Source: Metasolibacillus fluoroglycofenilyticus (GTDB lineage Bacteria > Bacillota > Bacilli > Bacillales_A > Planococcaceae). Taken from it: a DNA stretch of 64,000 nt. The stretch is taken from the NCBI RefSeq assembly GCF_003049645.1, contig NZ_PYWK01000003.1:62001-126000 (forward strand), in the 5' to 3' direction. The stretch's first letter is position 1. Each line of letters begins with the position of its first letter. The notes beneath the pieces are model-generated. The model had not been told where the DNA came from. It made no database searches and saw only the letters and a list, made by a program, of their open reading frames with translations. Of the stretch, positions 45,932-53,779 are shown piece after piece. The translations under genes were made by a program, and so were the position numbers.

Positions 45932-46765
45932 TTATACTTCCCCAACTAAAATATCCACATCTATCGTAATTTGTGGCAACTCCACTGCCGCTATATTTTC
46001 AATATGCCAACCCATAGGTGTCATTTGCAATAGCTTTGGTGCAAGCTCTGTTGCTAATGGCACTGTGTAAGTAATACGCTGCACATTTACTTTAGCAAAG
46101 CTTTCTTTAAATCGTTCGACTGTCTGTGCATTAGAGTAGCTTTCTTTTTCAGAATCAGCAAATGCTTGGACGCGTATCTCTTTTAAATAATCTGTCTGTG
46201 GCACGACTTTAATTACTTTGCCATTTGGGTTAAGCAGGCGTTTAAATTCCTCATAATTAGCTGGTGACAAAATATTTAAAATTGTCGTAAAGCTTTCTGA
46301 CTGAAATGGACTATTTGCCAAATCACCGACACACCATATTTTTTCGCTATAAAATTTCGCAGCAGCTAAAATACCTTCCTTCGCAATATCGATACCAACA
46401 CCAAGTGCATTCGGTAACTGTGTACAAATTCGTGCTAAGTGCGAGCCTTCACCACAGCCTGTATCTAAAATCCGTTGCTCACCAGTTAGTAAATCTGCAA
46501 TTACCTGCTGTAGCGGGTCATAAAGACCGCTCGCAATCACCTGCTGACGCGCTTCAAATAATTCTTTGCTATACATTGATACTACTGGTTTTGTCATAAA
46601 ATTCATATAGCCCTGCTTTGCCATATCAAATGAATGTTTATTCACACAACTCATAGTTCCCGTATCATTTAGTTGCATTTCCATCTGACAAAATGGACAT
46701 GCAAATATGCTAATATATTGCTTTATATAATAAATACTTGCTTCCTTTTTTGATAATTGTTTCAT
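45932..46765 (-). CDS. RlmA-like rRNA guanine-N1 methyltransferase
   Basis: A 277-residue protein with an N-terminal zinc finger (ACPFCQMEM...MSCVNKHSFDMAKQGYMNFM; three Cys and one His as in RlmA) and a class I methyltransferase domain with RILDTGCGEGSHLARI (motif I). RlmA enzymes methylate N1 of G745/G748 in 23S rRNA helix 35; RlmA-II/TlrB types confer tylosin resistance. Bacillus YxjB is the nearest named relative. The ATG at 46765 is used because AGGAG is 6 bases upstream; alternatives are ATG 46768 and TTG 46780. Confidence 0.87.
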   Translation of the reverse strand: MKQLSKKEASIYYIKQYISIFACPFCQMEMQLNDTGTMSCVNKHSFDMAKQGYMNFMTKPVVSMYSKELFEARQQVIASGLYDPLQQVIADLLTGEQRILDTGCGEGSHLARICTQLPNALGVGIDIAKEGILAAAKFYSEKIWCVGDLANSPFQSESFTTILNILSPANYEEFKRLLNPNGKVIKVVPQTDYLKEIRVQAFADSEKESYSNAQTVERFKESFAKVNVQRITYTVPLATELAPKLLQMTPMGWHIENIAAVELPQITIDVDILVGEV

Positions 46766-46923
46766 CATCTTCTCCTGCAATCTTTTTCTCTATTGTACAG
46801 GAAATTGTTTTGAAAAGAAGGTCGATTTGCTTCTTTCCAAAAGCCAAATTCAGCTATTTTTTGCAAACGACTATTTTGTTTCATACTTTTAAGCAAAATC
46901 TTATCAGCTAGTCGCGTTGAGCA

Positions 46924-47259
46924 TTACCAACTATCCCATTTTGTCTTTAGCAAGCCAATTTCCTTTAGTAAACTAACCATTAGTCTATCTTTTTCGCCCT
47001 GTAACGCTTCATCAGTACAAGCCGAGTGAGATGCATAGTTTAATTTTTTCGCTTCCCCTAATGTGGATTCTTCAAGAAAATTTGTCGCATTGGCATCCTC
47101 AAAGCATTGAGGTGCAATATATGTTTTAATCGTATGCTCTAAAATAACTCTAGTATGTGCAGATGGAAGAGTTTCTCTAGGTATAATGAAACTTATTAAA
47201 ATAACAACAATAATTAAAGCAGTAAGCATGGCTACTCCTCTACTTTTTTTCAATCGCAT
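46924..47259 (-). CDS. Small membrane-anchored protein next to the SCO1 gene
   Basis: A 111-residue protein with an N-terminal membrane helix (about residues 10-27) and an external domain with two cysteines (APQCFED and HSACTDE, about 27 residues apart) that could form a disulfide. I recognise no family. Its ribosome site AAGGAG overlaps the stop codon of the SCO1 gene 4 bp upstream, so the two are surely cotranscribed and possibly coupled. That link suggests a role in cytochrome oxidase or copper/thiol maintenance outside the cell, which is inference only. Confidence 0.72.
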   Translation of the reverse strand: MRLKKSRGVAMLTALIIVVILISFIIPRETLPSAHTRVILEHTIKTYIAPQCFEDANATNFLEESTLGEAKKLNYASHSACTDEALQGEKDRLMVSLLKEIGLLKTKWDSW

Positions 47260-47263
47260 AAAC

Positions 47264-47845
47264 TCACTCCTTAAATAGCAATTTTATATCTTTAATCATT
47301 TCTTCATACGGCACATTAAGCCCATTATAATCCTTAATAACGATGCCATCTTCATTAATCAAATAAAAAGATGTGCCATGTATTACTTGTGTGTCATCAG
47401 CAGGCTTTCTAGCAATCGTTTTAAAGTTTTCTAATGCAAACTGTTCGATTATTTCTTGTGAATAACCTGTTAATAAGTTCCAGCTAGTTAAATCTGCACC
47501 ATAGCTTAAAGCATATTCTTTTAAAACTTCTGGCGTGTCTATTTCTGGGTCAACACTAAAAGACACTAATTCTACATCCAAGTTCTCCTCATGAAGTTTT
47601 TCTTGTAGCTCAGTCATATTCGCCATCATTGGGAGGCAAACTGTCGCACAATTTGTAAACACAAAATCGGCTACCCATATCTTGCCTTTTAAATCCGCTA
47701 ATCCAAACTCCTGATTTTCTTGATTTGTGAATATAAACTCCTTTAACTCCCAATTAAGCGGATTTTTCACTTGCTGACTACAGCCTAGCAATAAAATAGT
47801 TAATAGAAATACTGAAACTAATAATTTTTTTGGCAATATTTTCAC
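47264..47845 (-). CDS. ypmQ: SCO1/SenC family lipoprotein
   Basis: A 193-residue thioredoxin-fold protein with lipobox LLLGCSQ, exposed on the outer membrane face. The copper-binding CxxxC in FTNCATVCLPM (about residues 70-74) and the distal His in QVIHGTSFYLI (about residue 153) are intact. SCO proteins deliver copper to the CuA site of cytochrome c oxidase; B. subtilis YpmQ is the matching protein. The start is GTG 47845 with AAAGG only 2 bases away; a TTG three codons on has better spacing. The small two-cysteine membrane gene follows directly. Confidence 0.9.
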   Translation of the reverse strand: MKILPKKLLVSVFLLTILLLGCSQQVKNPLNWELKEFIFTNQENQEFGLADLKGKIWVADFVFTNCATVCLPMMANMTELQEKLHEENLDVELVSFSVDPEIDTPEVLKEYALSYGADLTSWNLLTGYSQEIIEQFALENFKTIARKPADDTQVIHGTSFYLINEDGIVIKDYNGLNVPYEEMIKDIKLLFKE

Positions 47846-47861
47846 TACCTTTCATTCAAAT

Positions 47862-48026
47862 AAGTTACACCTCGGCGTAAGTGTGTTTAAATTTCTTTGA
47901 GCTAATAGGTGGAAGTTAACCTCCTAAAACCGTCATGACCTGTGACATTTGCCGCAAGACGCGATGTGCTTAGGCTGAGTCCTTCTTTGTCAGTCTGTGT
48001 CCTGTCGCCTTCCGAAAGAAGTCAAA
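47862..48026 (+). repeat. Family A dispersed repeat, short copy
   Basis: Contains ACACCTCGGCGTAAGTGTG, TTTCTTTGAGCT, GGAAGTTAACCTCC, AACCGTCATGACCTGTGACA, GACGCGATGTGCTTAGGCTG and ends CCGAAAGAAGTCAAAC. An internal part of the family is missing. The rest of the 47846-48412 gap (48027-48325) shows a small GCTTTC/GAAAGC hairpin near 48110 and nothing else I can name. Confidence 0.8.
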
Positions 48027-48325
48027 CACTAATTAAGCATTCGTATAGAAATTGGCGTTATTCTATATCTGTCGTCTTTAGTCATTTTGCTTTCACAATG
48101 TGAGGAAAGCGAGGCCCACGTTTAGTCTTGACGCTGTTGAAATGTCAAAAATTTATACCTTTTTATTCTTTAAAAATCTGGTAAATCAAGGTGGCTAACA
48201 TCATCATAAGTATTGGTCATTGCCAATCGAGATGTCAATGTGAGCTAGCCTTATTTCACTTTTTCTTCTATCATATAACACACATATAACACATTTTATA
48301 AACATTTTTGACACTTTTGAAATAA

Positions 48326-48364
48326 AAAAGGCTATCCGAAAAGGTGTTCCTTTTCAGATAGCCC
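48326..48364 (-). terminator. Terminator of the NERD-like gene
   Basis: On the minus strand GGGCTATCTGAAAAGG and CCTTTTCGGATAGCC pair with one mismatch around a tetraloop and run into TTTTTT. A family A left end lies between it and the stop codon. Confidence 0.92.
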
Positions 48365-48376
48365 TGACCCCTATAA

Positions 48377-48424
48377 TCAATTACGCCTCGGTGTAATTGC
48401 ATCCGGATTTTTTCAAGCTGTTTC
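48377..48424 (+). repeat. Family A repeat, isolated left end
   Basis: TCAATTACGCCTCGGTGTAA, TTGCATCCGGATTTTTTCAA, GCTGTT: only the first 48 bp of the family, with its palindrome CAATTACGCC/GGTGTAATTG. It overlaps the end of the NERD-like gene and supplies its last codons and stop. Confidence 0.8.
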
Positions 48425-49060
48425 TATTGCTAAATGCGTGGCAGTCCTTCTATCCTTCAATACATCATATGCTGCCTGTATATTTTCTGGAGAGATTAGC
48501 TCCTCTTGTCCTCGGAATTGAGCACTCCAGCCTTTTAAATCTTTGGTCTTCAATACATCTACTTTTGTAGAGTGCAACTCAATTTTTTGGAAGGAGCACT
48601 CATTTGTAAAAATAACGATTGTCTTATATGCATCTGCCTGTATAGTCGGCAGCAAATCACGTAATTGATAAGTATAGCGCTGCGTTAGATGGATTGGATT
48701 TGGGAAAGATTCCTTTTTTCCCTTATATAGTAGCTGTGTCCATTCAATATCCTGTTCGCGTCCAGCAATCCAACCTTTTTTCTGTTCAACATTTACTATA
48801 TAAACCCCTGTGGAGTGCATAATAATGGCATCTACAGGCTGTTCATTTGGAACTAGCTGAACATCAAATAAAATATCATACTTTTCTTGTGTGGCCTTTA
48901 ATTCCTCTGTCAATTTATATAGTGAGCGAACTCTACTATTACTTAATACTTCGAAAATAGAATATGATGTCGCTTTACTAAACAAAGAATCATCATATTT
49001 ATAAATAACAATCATGACTAAACTAATTAATAAAAAACCAAATAGTAGCATCCAAAACAT
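48413..49060 (-). CDS. Membrane-anchored NERD-like protein with degenerate active site
   Basis: A 215-residue protein with an N-terminal membrane helix (about residues 3-20) and a domain that reads like the nuclease-related (NERD) fold: YDILFDVQLVP, VDAIIMHSTGVYIVNVEQKKGWIAG. In active restriction-endonuclease-fold proteins the middle motif would be ExK; here it aligns as NVE, so only the first Asp is kept and nuclease activity is doubtful. GGGGTGA is 8 bases before ATG. The final codons and stop fall in a family A repeat end, so the C-terminus may have been changed by that insertion. Confidence 0.7.
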   Translation of the reverse strand: MFWMLLFGFLLISLVMIVIYKYDDSLFSKATSYSIFEVLSNSRVRSLYKLTEELKATQEKYDILFDVQLVPNEQPVDAIIMHSTGVYIVNVEQKKGWIAGREQDIEWTQLLYKGKKESFPNPIHLTQRYTYQLRDLLPTIQADAYKTIVIFTNECSFQKIELHSTKVDVLKTKDLKGWSAQFRGQEELISPENIQAAYDVLKDRRTATHLAIETA

Positions 49061-49154
49061 TTAGCGTGTCACCCCATGTATCAATCGTCTATTACTGTCA
49101 TTGTAACAAACTTACAACTACTTGACTACGCACCATTCGAACTATAGCAGCCAA

Positions 49155-50189
49155 TTATTTTTGTGCAATCGTAATGCTGCCTAGCTCCGTTTTTAATTTA
49201 ACAAGATTTTCCCCTGTACCATAAACAATACGCTTGCCACTTTCGCCATAAACAGAAATTTTACCGAGCTCTGATTTTGCTTCAACTGTAGCGTTATCAA
49301 TCGCATTCTTTGTTAAAACATCTATTCTACCTACGCTTGTTTTTAGCTTTAGCGGCTTCGTGATGCTTTCGACATCCATATTAATTTTGCCAGCCTCAGA
49401 GCGCGCATCAATTTCCCCCTGAATATTAATTAAATCTACACGTCCGGCTTCAGACTTCACATTCCAAGTTTCTGCAATGCTATTTTCAATAATAACTTTT
49501 CCTGCTTCACTTTTTACAATAGCTGTCGTTGCGTGAACAGATTGAAGCTCTGCTTTGCCAACACTCGACTTTACATTTAACTCCCCAGCTAAAACATTTT
49601 TCAACATTGCCTTGCCGACAGTTGTATGACATTTGATTTCTTTAGCCTGTAGCCTTTCTATAACAGAACCACCAATTTCATTTTTAATCACGATGCTTTG
49701 ATACAGCTTTTCTGGTACATAAATCATTGCAGTAGCTGCGCTTTCTGTATTAAAGTTAAAATTAATTTTCAAGCCAAAAATTTTAAATGTACTTTCAGCC
49801 CGTTCAATTTTTACGGTTAATGTGTTATTAACAATTTCTACATCCGTTGTATATTGCTCACCTTTACTTTTCACTTCCGTATAAAATCTGCCCGTCGGAG
49901 ACGGTAATAGCTGTATAGAGGCAAGCTCACTATCAATTTTAATATGATCAAACGCCTCCTCCTTCACAACATTCGCTGTTTGTACAAACTCCTGCTCAGA
50001 ATAAGCCTTCAATATTTCCTCGGCTAATTCATTTATATCACCTAATGAGTCAATCATTTCCTCGATTGTTTTTCCTTCTGCCTGACCGCTTGCAAAATAT
50101 TCCTTGAAATCCCGAATGATATCTTGACGCTCATTATTATTTAACTTTGCTAACGCTTGCTCTAGCTTGCTCAAAAATTGTTGTTCCAT
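49155..50189 (-). CDS. HAAS domain plus DUF4097 beta-solenoid protein
   Basis: A 344-residue protein. The N-terminal 70 residues form a HAAS/DUF1700 signalling helix bundle (LSKLEQALAKL..RQDIIRDFKEYFASG..EEMIDSLGD), and the rest is a DUF4097-type beta-solenoid with repeated units such as VKSSVGKAEL, VKSEAGKVII, VKSEAGRVDL, ARSEAGKINM about 20 residues apart. No membrane helix separates them. It follows a PadR gene by 2 bp; PadR-HAAS pairs are common in Firmicutes and are thought to sense and regulate envelope stress or a partner membrane protein. The exact role is unknown. Confidence 0.88.
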   Translation of the reverse strand: MEQQFLSKLEQALAKLNNNERQDIIRDFKEYFASGQAEGKTIEEMIDSLGDINELAEEILKAYSEQEFVQTANVVKEEAFDHIKIDSELASIQLLPSPTGRFYTEVKSKGEQYTTDVEIVNNTLTVKIERAESTFKIFGLKINFNFNTESAATAMIYVPEKLYQSIVIKNEIGGSVIERLQAKEIKCHTTVGKAMLKNVLAGELNVKSSVGKAELQSVHATTAIVKSEAGKVIIENSIAETWNVKSEAGRVDLINIQGEIDARSEAGKINMDVESITKPLKLKTSVGRIDVLTKNAIDNATVEAKSELGKISVYGESGKRIVYGTGENLVKLKTELGSITIAQK

Positions 50190-50191
50190 TA

Positions 50192-50509
50192 TTATTGTTC
50201 CCCCTTATTTACTAAATCGTTTACCGCCTGATAAAATTGTTGCCACTCCAACTTTTGTGTGTCTAGCTGTTCCTTCCCTGCACTAGTTAACTGATAATAC
50301 TTTCTCGCAGGTCCTTCTGTCGATTCCATCATATACGTTGTAAAATAACCTTCCGCAGTTAGCCTGCGAAGTAACGGATAAACCGCTCCTTCAGAAATAT
50401 CGATTTTGCTAGAAATCGCTTGTACAAGCTCATAGCCATACATATCACGCTTTTCCAACAATGCAAGCACACATAAATTCAGTACACCCTTTTTAAACTG
50501 TGGATTCAC
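50192..50509 (-). CDS. PadR family transcriptional regulator
   Basis: A 105-residue PadR winged-helix repressor of the short type: LNLCVLALLEKRDMYGYELVQAI (helix 1-2), ISEGAVYPLLRRLTAEGYF (recognition helix) and ARKYYQLTSAGKEQL (wing). It starts at GTG with GGGGGGAG 6 bases upstream. It is cotranscribed with the HAAS/DUF4097 gene and probably represses its own promoter through the TAGTAG/CTACTA dyad overlapping the -10. Confidence 0.93.
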   Translation of the reverse strand: MNPQFKKGVLNLCVLALLEKRDMYGYELVQAISSKIDISEGAVYPLLRRLTAEGYFTTYMMESTEGPARKYYQLTSAGKEQLDTQKLEWQQFYQAVNDLVNKGEQ

Positions 50510-50538
50510 TTCGCTCCCCCCTCCACTATTATTTATTA

Positions 50539-50571
50539 ATTAGTAGTATAGCATCTACTATTGTTCAATGC
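50539..50571 (-). promoter_or_regulatory. Promoter and candidate operator of the padR operon
   Basis: On the minus strand TTGCAT (50566-50571), a 17-bp spacer and TATACT (50543-50548). The dyad TAGTAG (50539-50544) / CTACTA (50553-50558) straddles the -10 and is well placed for autorepression. Confidence 0.7.
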
Positions 50572-50593
50572 AAGGTACTAATTTAAAAATAAT

Positions 50594-50642
50594 AGGGGTG
50601 TCCAAACAGCAGTGCTTCGCCTGCTGTTTGGACGCCCCCTTT
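50594..50642 (-). terminator. Terminator of the MFS gene
   Basis: An 18-bp stem GGGGCGTCCAAACAGCAG / CTGCTGTTTGGACACCCC (one G-U) read on the minus strand. Another GTCCAAA-type stem. Confidence 0.88.
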
Positions 50643-50724
50643 CGAATTTAGCAAATGAAAAAGAAAATTTACGCCACAAACCTTATGACAAATCGACTTT
50701 TCAGTGCCTTCCTTTTGAAATGTC

Positions 50725-51888
50725 CTATTTTACAGTTCTCAATGATTTCATGCTTTTTTTGAATGTCCATAGTAGCAAAACACTTGCAACAGCAATGCTT
50801 GCGGATAAATAGTACGTCTTCCCACCACTAGCTGTCAGTAACCAAGTAAAGAATAACGGTCCGATAATGCGCCCTAAACTGTCCATTGAATAAACAACTC
50901 CTGCTGCTGTACCATACATTCCCCCTGATTCCTTTGAGGCTAGCGATGTATTCAAAGTGCGGGCAAGTGCATTACCTGCCGTAAAGACACAAAGAGCTGC
51001 CCCTGCAAAAAATAAGCTATTCGTAAACGGCAGCATGAATAGACCAATTGCTGTAATAATTTGTGCAGCCATCAACCACTTCGGCTCATGCCCATCTTTC
51101 ACTTTGCGAACAACCATTCCTTGAATAAAAAAGTCGACAAAGCCACTAAATAAAAACAGCGAGCCAATTTGTGCAGATGTAATTTGAATTGCATCCATTT
51201 GGAAGAGCTGCAATGTCGATTCAACACCTGCTAACAAAAATGTCACTACAAATGAAAAGATAAATAAATAACGAATGCGGTAGCCAAATAGCTTGCCAGC
51301 AGCCATTGGAATAATTGCACGCCCCTCTGTTTTACGGTACGTATCTGGCTCTTTTAATACGGCTAATGCATAGAAAAACAGGGCGAAAATTAATATTGCC
51401 GATACTGTAAACGGCATCCGAATACTTATTTCACCAAGTAAACCACCGATTGCTGGTCCGAAAATAAAGCCTAGACCAATAGACATCCCCATAAAGCCCA
51501 TATATTTATTACGGTTATCTTCATTAGAAATATCTCCAATAAAACCTGTTACAGCTGTATATAAAGCTCCAGAAAACAAACCACCAACAATGCGAGAAGC
51601 ATAGAGCATTGGCAGTGAATGGATAAACACCGAAACAAGCATAAAGCTTAAGCTAAAGCCAAGTAAGCCGACTAATATTAATTTTTTGCGCCCTACTTTA
51701 TCAGATAAACGCCCCCATAAAGGAGCTGTAAAAAAGCTAGCAAGTGAATAAATCGTCAACAAGCCACCAACATGCATCGGATGAAAATCTTGCTTCACAA
51801 TGACCTCTGGTAAAACAGGAATAATTAAACCAAATCCTACATAAACGAAAAATTGCACAGATACGAGCAAAAGAATAGCTTTATTCAT
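50725..51888 (-). CDS. MFS drug efflux transporter
   Basis: A 387-residue 12-helix major facilitator. Motif A between helices 2 and 3 is GRLSDKVGRKKLI, and the helix-5 motif C region reads GLGFIFGPAIGG, which marks drug:H+ antiporters. It resembles the TetA/YkuC-like group of 12-helix exporters; the drug is not predictable. ATG 51888 follows AAGGAGAAAACATA. It starts 49 bp after the FusB-family gene on the same strand, so both may be made together as a resistance unit. Terminator at 50594. Confidence 0.9.
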   Translation of the reverse strand: MNKAILLLVSVQFFVYVGFGLIIPVLPEVIVKQDFHPMHVGGLLTIYSLASFFTAPLWGRLSDKVGRKKLILVGLLGFSLSFMLVSVFIHSLPMLYASRIVGGLFSGALYTAVTGFIGDISNEDNRNKYMGFMGMSIGLGFIFGPAIGGLLGEISIRMPFTVSAILIFALFFYALAVLKEPDTYRKTEGRAIIPMAAGKLFGYRIRYLFIFSFVVTFLLAGVESTLQLFQMDAIQITSAQIGSLFLFSGFVDFFIQGMVVRKVKDGHEPKWLMAAQIITAIGLFMLPFTNSLFFAGAALCVFTAGNALARTLNTSLASKESGGMYGTAAGVVYSMDSLGRIIGPLFFTWLLTASGGKTYYLSASIAVASVLLLWTFKKSMKSLRTVK

Positions 51889-51937
51889 TATGTTTTCTCC
51901 TTCTATCAATTCCACTTACATCAATGACCCTTAAATT

Positions 51938-52573
51938 TTAGACTAAATTACTTTCGACGAATTGAATAAGTTTTTTATAATCCTTTAAATGGCGATTACA
52001 GTATGCCGCGTCAGCACAAATGTACTGACTATATGATTTATAAGCATCCGCTTGTCCTTTTACCTTTGCTGTAAAAAGATGAACATTTGAATGCTCGTTG
52101 CAAATCGCACAAACTCCCTTCGTATTTGCATCGCTAATTGTCCCTCTCAAGCCTATAAAATCATTCTCATGCTCAATAATAATATATTGGCGGTGTGTAC
52201 CGGAATCCTGCCATGATAAGTAGCTTATGCCTCTCCAATCAATTTTACTCAAATTTGGCATTTTAAGCTTCTTTTCTTTTTTAAACAGCTTTTCAATATC
52301 CTTTTCAGAAATTTGCTTAAATGGAATCGTATATATTTGAAGGTTTTCAATAAATAATGTTACATCTAGACGATCCTCTACTGTTTCAATAGCTTTTCGC
52401 AACGTTTCTTGATTTTCTACAAATGGCATTTTTTCATTCAATGCTACTATAGCAAGCTCTCTAACTGTCGACAATATATTCATATCCTTTGATGAGGCTT
52501 TGGCGTTTACTATTTTCACTAATTGCTGTTCAATTAAACGAACTTCCGCAACAGTTAAAAATGGAGTCATCAT
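51938..52573 (-). CDS. FusB/FusC family elongation factor G-binding protein
   Basis: A 211-residue protein of the FusB type, two-domain EF-G-binding proteins that free ribosomes from fusidic-acid-stalled EF-G. The four-helix N-terminal part is followed by the C-terminal treble-clef zinc domain with GVCAICNEHSNVHLF (CxxC, about residues 154-157) and YICADAAYCNRHL (second Cys pair, about residues 187-195). The SYLSWQDSGTHRQYIIIEHE segment and GLRGTIS also fit FusB. Chromosomal homologues in Bacilli are often weak or uninduced, so resistance is inference. AAAGGAAG precedes the tandem ATGs. It is followed by an MFS pump and is divergent from a LytTR regulator. Confidence 0.88.
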   Translation of the reverse strand: MMTPFLTVAEVRLIEQQLVKIVNAKASSKDMNILSTVRELAIVALNEKMPFVENQETLRKAIETVEDRLDVTLFIENLQIYTIPFKQISEKDIEKLFKKEKKLKMPNLSKIDWRGISYLSWQDSGTHRQYIIIEHENDFIGLRGTISDANTKGVCAICNEHSNVHLFTAKVKGQADAYKSYSQYICADAAYCNRHLKDYKKLIQFVESNLV

Positions 52574-52689
52574 TCTAACACTTCCTTTATTAAAAAATCT
52601 TATTATTACAGTAACACGAACTATTTATTTTAACATGCTATATCCTATTATATAATAACAGTAGCGTACTTAAAGTGAGGTTTTTTTAC

Positions 52690-53631
52690 ATGCAAACAAA
52701 GACAATCGACATTTCCGCATATGTTGAAGCTGGCAATATTATTTGTCCCCAGCTAGCAATTCCCTATAAACAGGCTTTTATAATGGGTATTTATACAGAC
52801 CAAGCTAAAATACAACATGTACTAAAGGCGTTTATGAAACAGCCAAATACGTATATTCATTTAAAAGATGACAGTCTTTATGAGCGTTTAACAGTGAAGG
52901 AGCATGTCGCGTTCTTCAAAAAGCTGTTCAACTCAACTGAATCAGTCGAGGAATTATTACAGCTTATTAACCTATTTGATTGCCAGAATATTAAGATAGA
53001 TAAGCTTTCAAATAGCAATCGTCAATTACTTCATTTCTTAAAGCTTTATTTAACACCTGCCTCCATCCTTGTAATTGAAGAACCCCTTCAGAACATGGAA
53101 GATTTTTCAAAACAATTGATTGTTCAATTATTTGAAAAAATGGCACAGAAAATGATTTTATTACTTTCTAATAATTTAGAGGATTTATTTATTTCCTGTC
53201 ATGAAACAAGTCGCTTGGATGCAGATGGTTTGCGATTATTGGATGTTGTAGGACAAGATATAGCACCAAATGACACAGCCGTATTTTCTCCCATAAAGAT
53301 TGAAAAAATCCCAACAAAGAAAAATGACAAAATTATTTTATTTAATCCACCTGAAATTGACTATATAGAAAGTGTGGAAGGAGAAGTATCAATTTATGTG
53401 GCTGGGGAGGCATATCCCTGTTCATTAACTTTAACAGAGCTTGAGCAACGACTTTTACCTCTTGGCTTTTTCCGATGCCACCGCTCCTATATTGTCAATT
53501 TACAAAAGGTGCGTGAAATTATTACATGGACTAAAAATAGCTATAGCTTATCCATTCATACAACAACTAAAACTACGGTGCCTTTATCTAAAAACAAGCT
53601 TGCCTCTTTAAAAGAGCTTATCGGAATTTAG
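52690..53631 (+). CDS. LytTR regulator fused to a degenerate ABC ATPase-like domain
   Basis: A 313-residue protein. Residues 1-200 follow the course of an ABC nucleotide-binding domain (YERLTVKEHVAFFKKLFN; KIDKLSNSNRQLLHFLKLYL in place of LSGGQ; ILVIEEPLQNMED in place of Walker B), but Walker A is gone: where GxxGxGKT should be it reads GIYTDQAKI, so ATP hydrolysis is unlikely. Residues about 213-313 form a LytTR DNA-binding domain (IDYIESVEGEVSIYV, GFFRCHRSYIVNLQKVREI). ATG 52690 follows GTGAGG by 9 bases. A TATAAT at 52651 is a likely -10. The ABC-2 exporter directly downstream is the probable target; the dead NBD could dock on it as a sensor (inference). Confidence 0.85.
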   Translation: MQTKTIDISAYVEAGNIICPQLAIPYKQAFIMGIYTDQAKIQHVLKAFMKQPNTYIHLKDDSLYERLTVKEHVAFFKKLFNSTESVEELLQLINLFDCQNIKIDKLSNSNRQLLHFLKLYLTPASILVIEEPLQNMEDFSKQLIVQLFEKMAQKMILLLSNNLEDLFISCHETSRLDADGLRLLDVVGQDIAPNDTAVFSPIKIEKIPTKKNDKIILFNPPEIDYIESVEGEVSIYVAGEAYPCSLTLTELEQRLLPLGFFRCHRSYIVNLQKVREIITWTKNSYSLSIHTTTKTTVPLSKNKLASLKELIGI

Positions 53632-53779
53632 CGAATTTCCGGGGAAATAATTTGCTCCATTCAACCTTTCTATTCCTCTTATTACCCTTATTTCCCCTCC
53701 TTTCGTCATAAACTTAATGCTCATTTTCTTCCGATACATTACATTAAGAACATAACGAATACGGAGGGGAAATACAAAT
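53632..53779 (+). promoter_or_regulatory. Control region of the ABC-2 exporter genes
   Basis: Contains the palindrome ATTTCC-GG-GGAAAT (53635-53648) just after the LytTR stop, and ATTTCCCCTCC (53690-53700), perfectly complementary to GGAGGGGAAAT (53763-53773), which is the ribosome site of the ATPase gene. A message starting upstream could thus hide that site. LytTR sites are not unambiguous here. Confidence 0.5.

Noticed and set aside
53690-53773. Riboswitch upstream of the ABC-2 exporter
   Set aside because: Only a single long-range complementarity is seen, no known aptamer motif; reported as possible ribosome-site masking instead.
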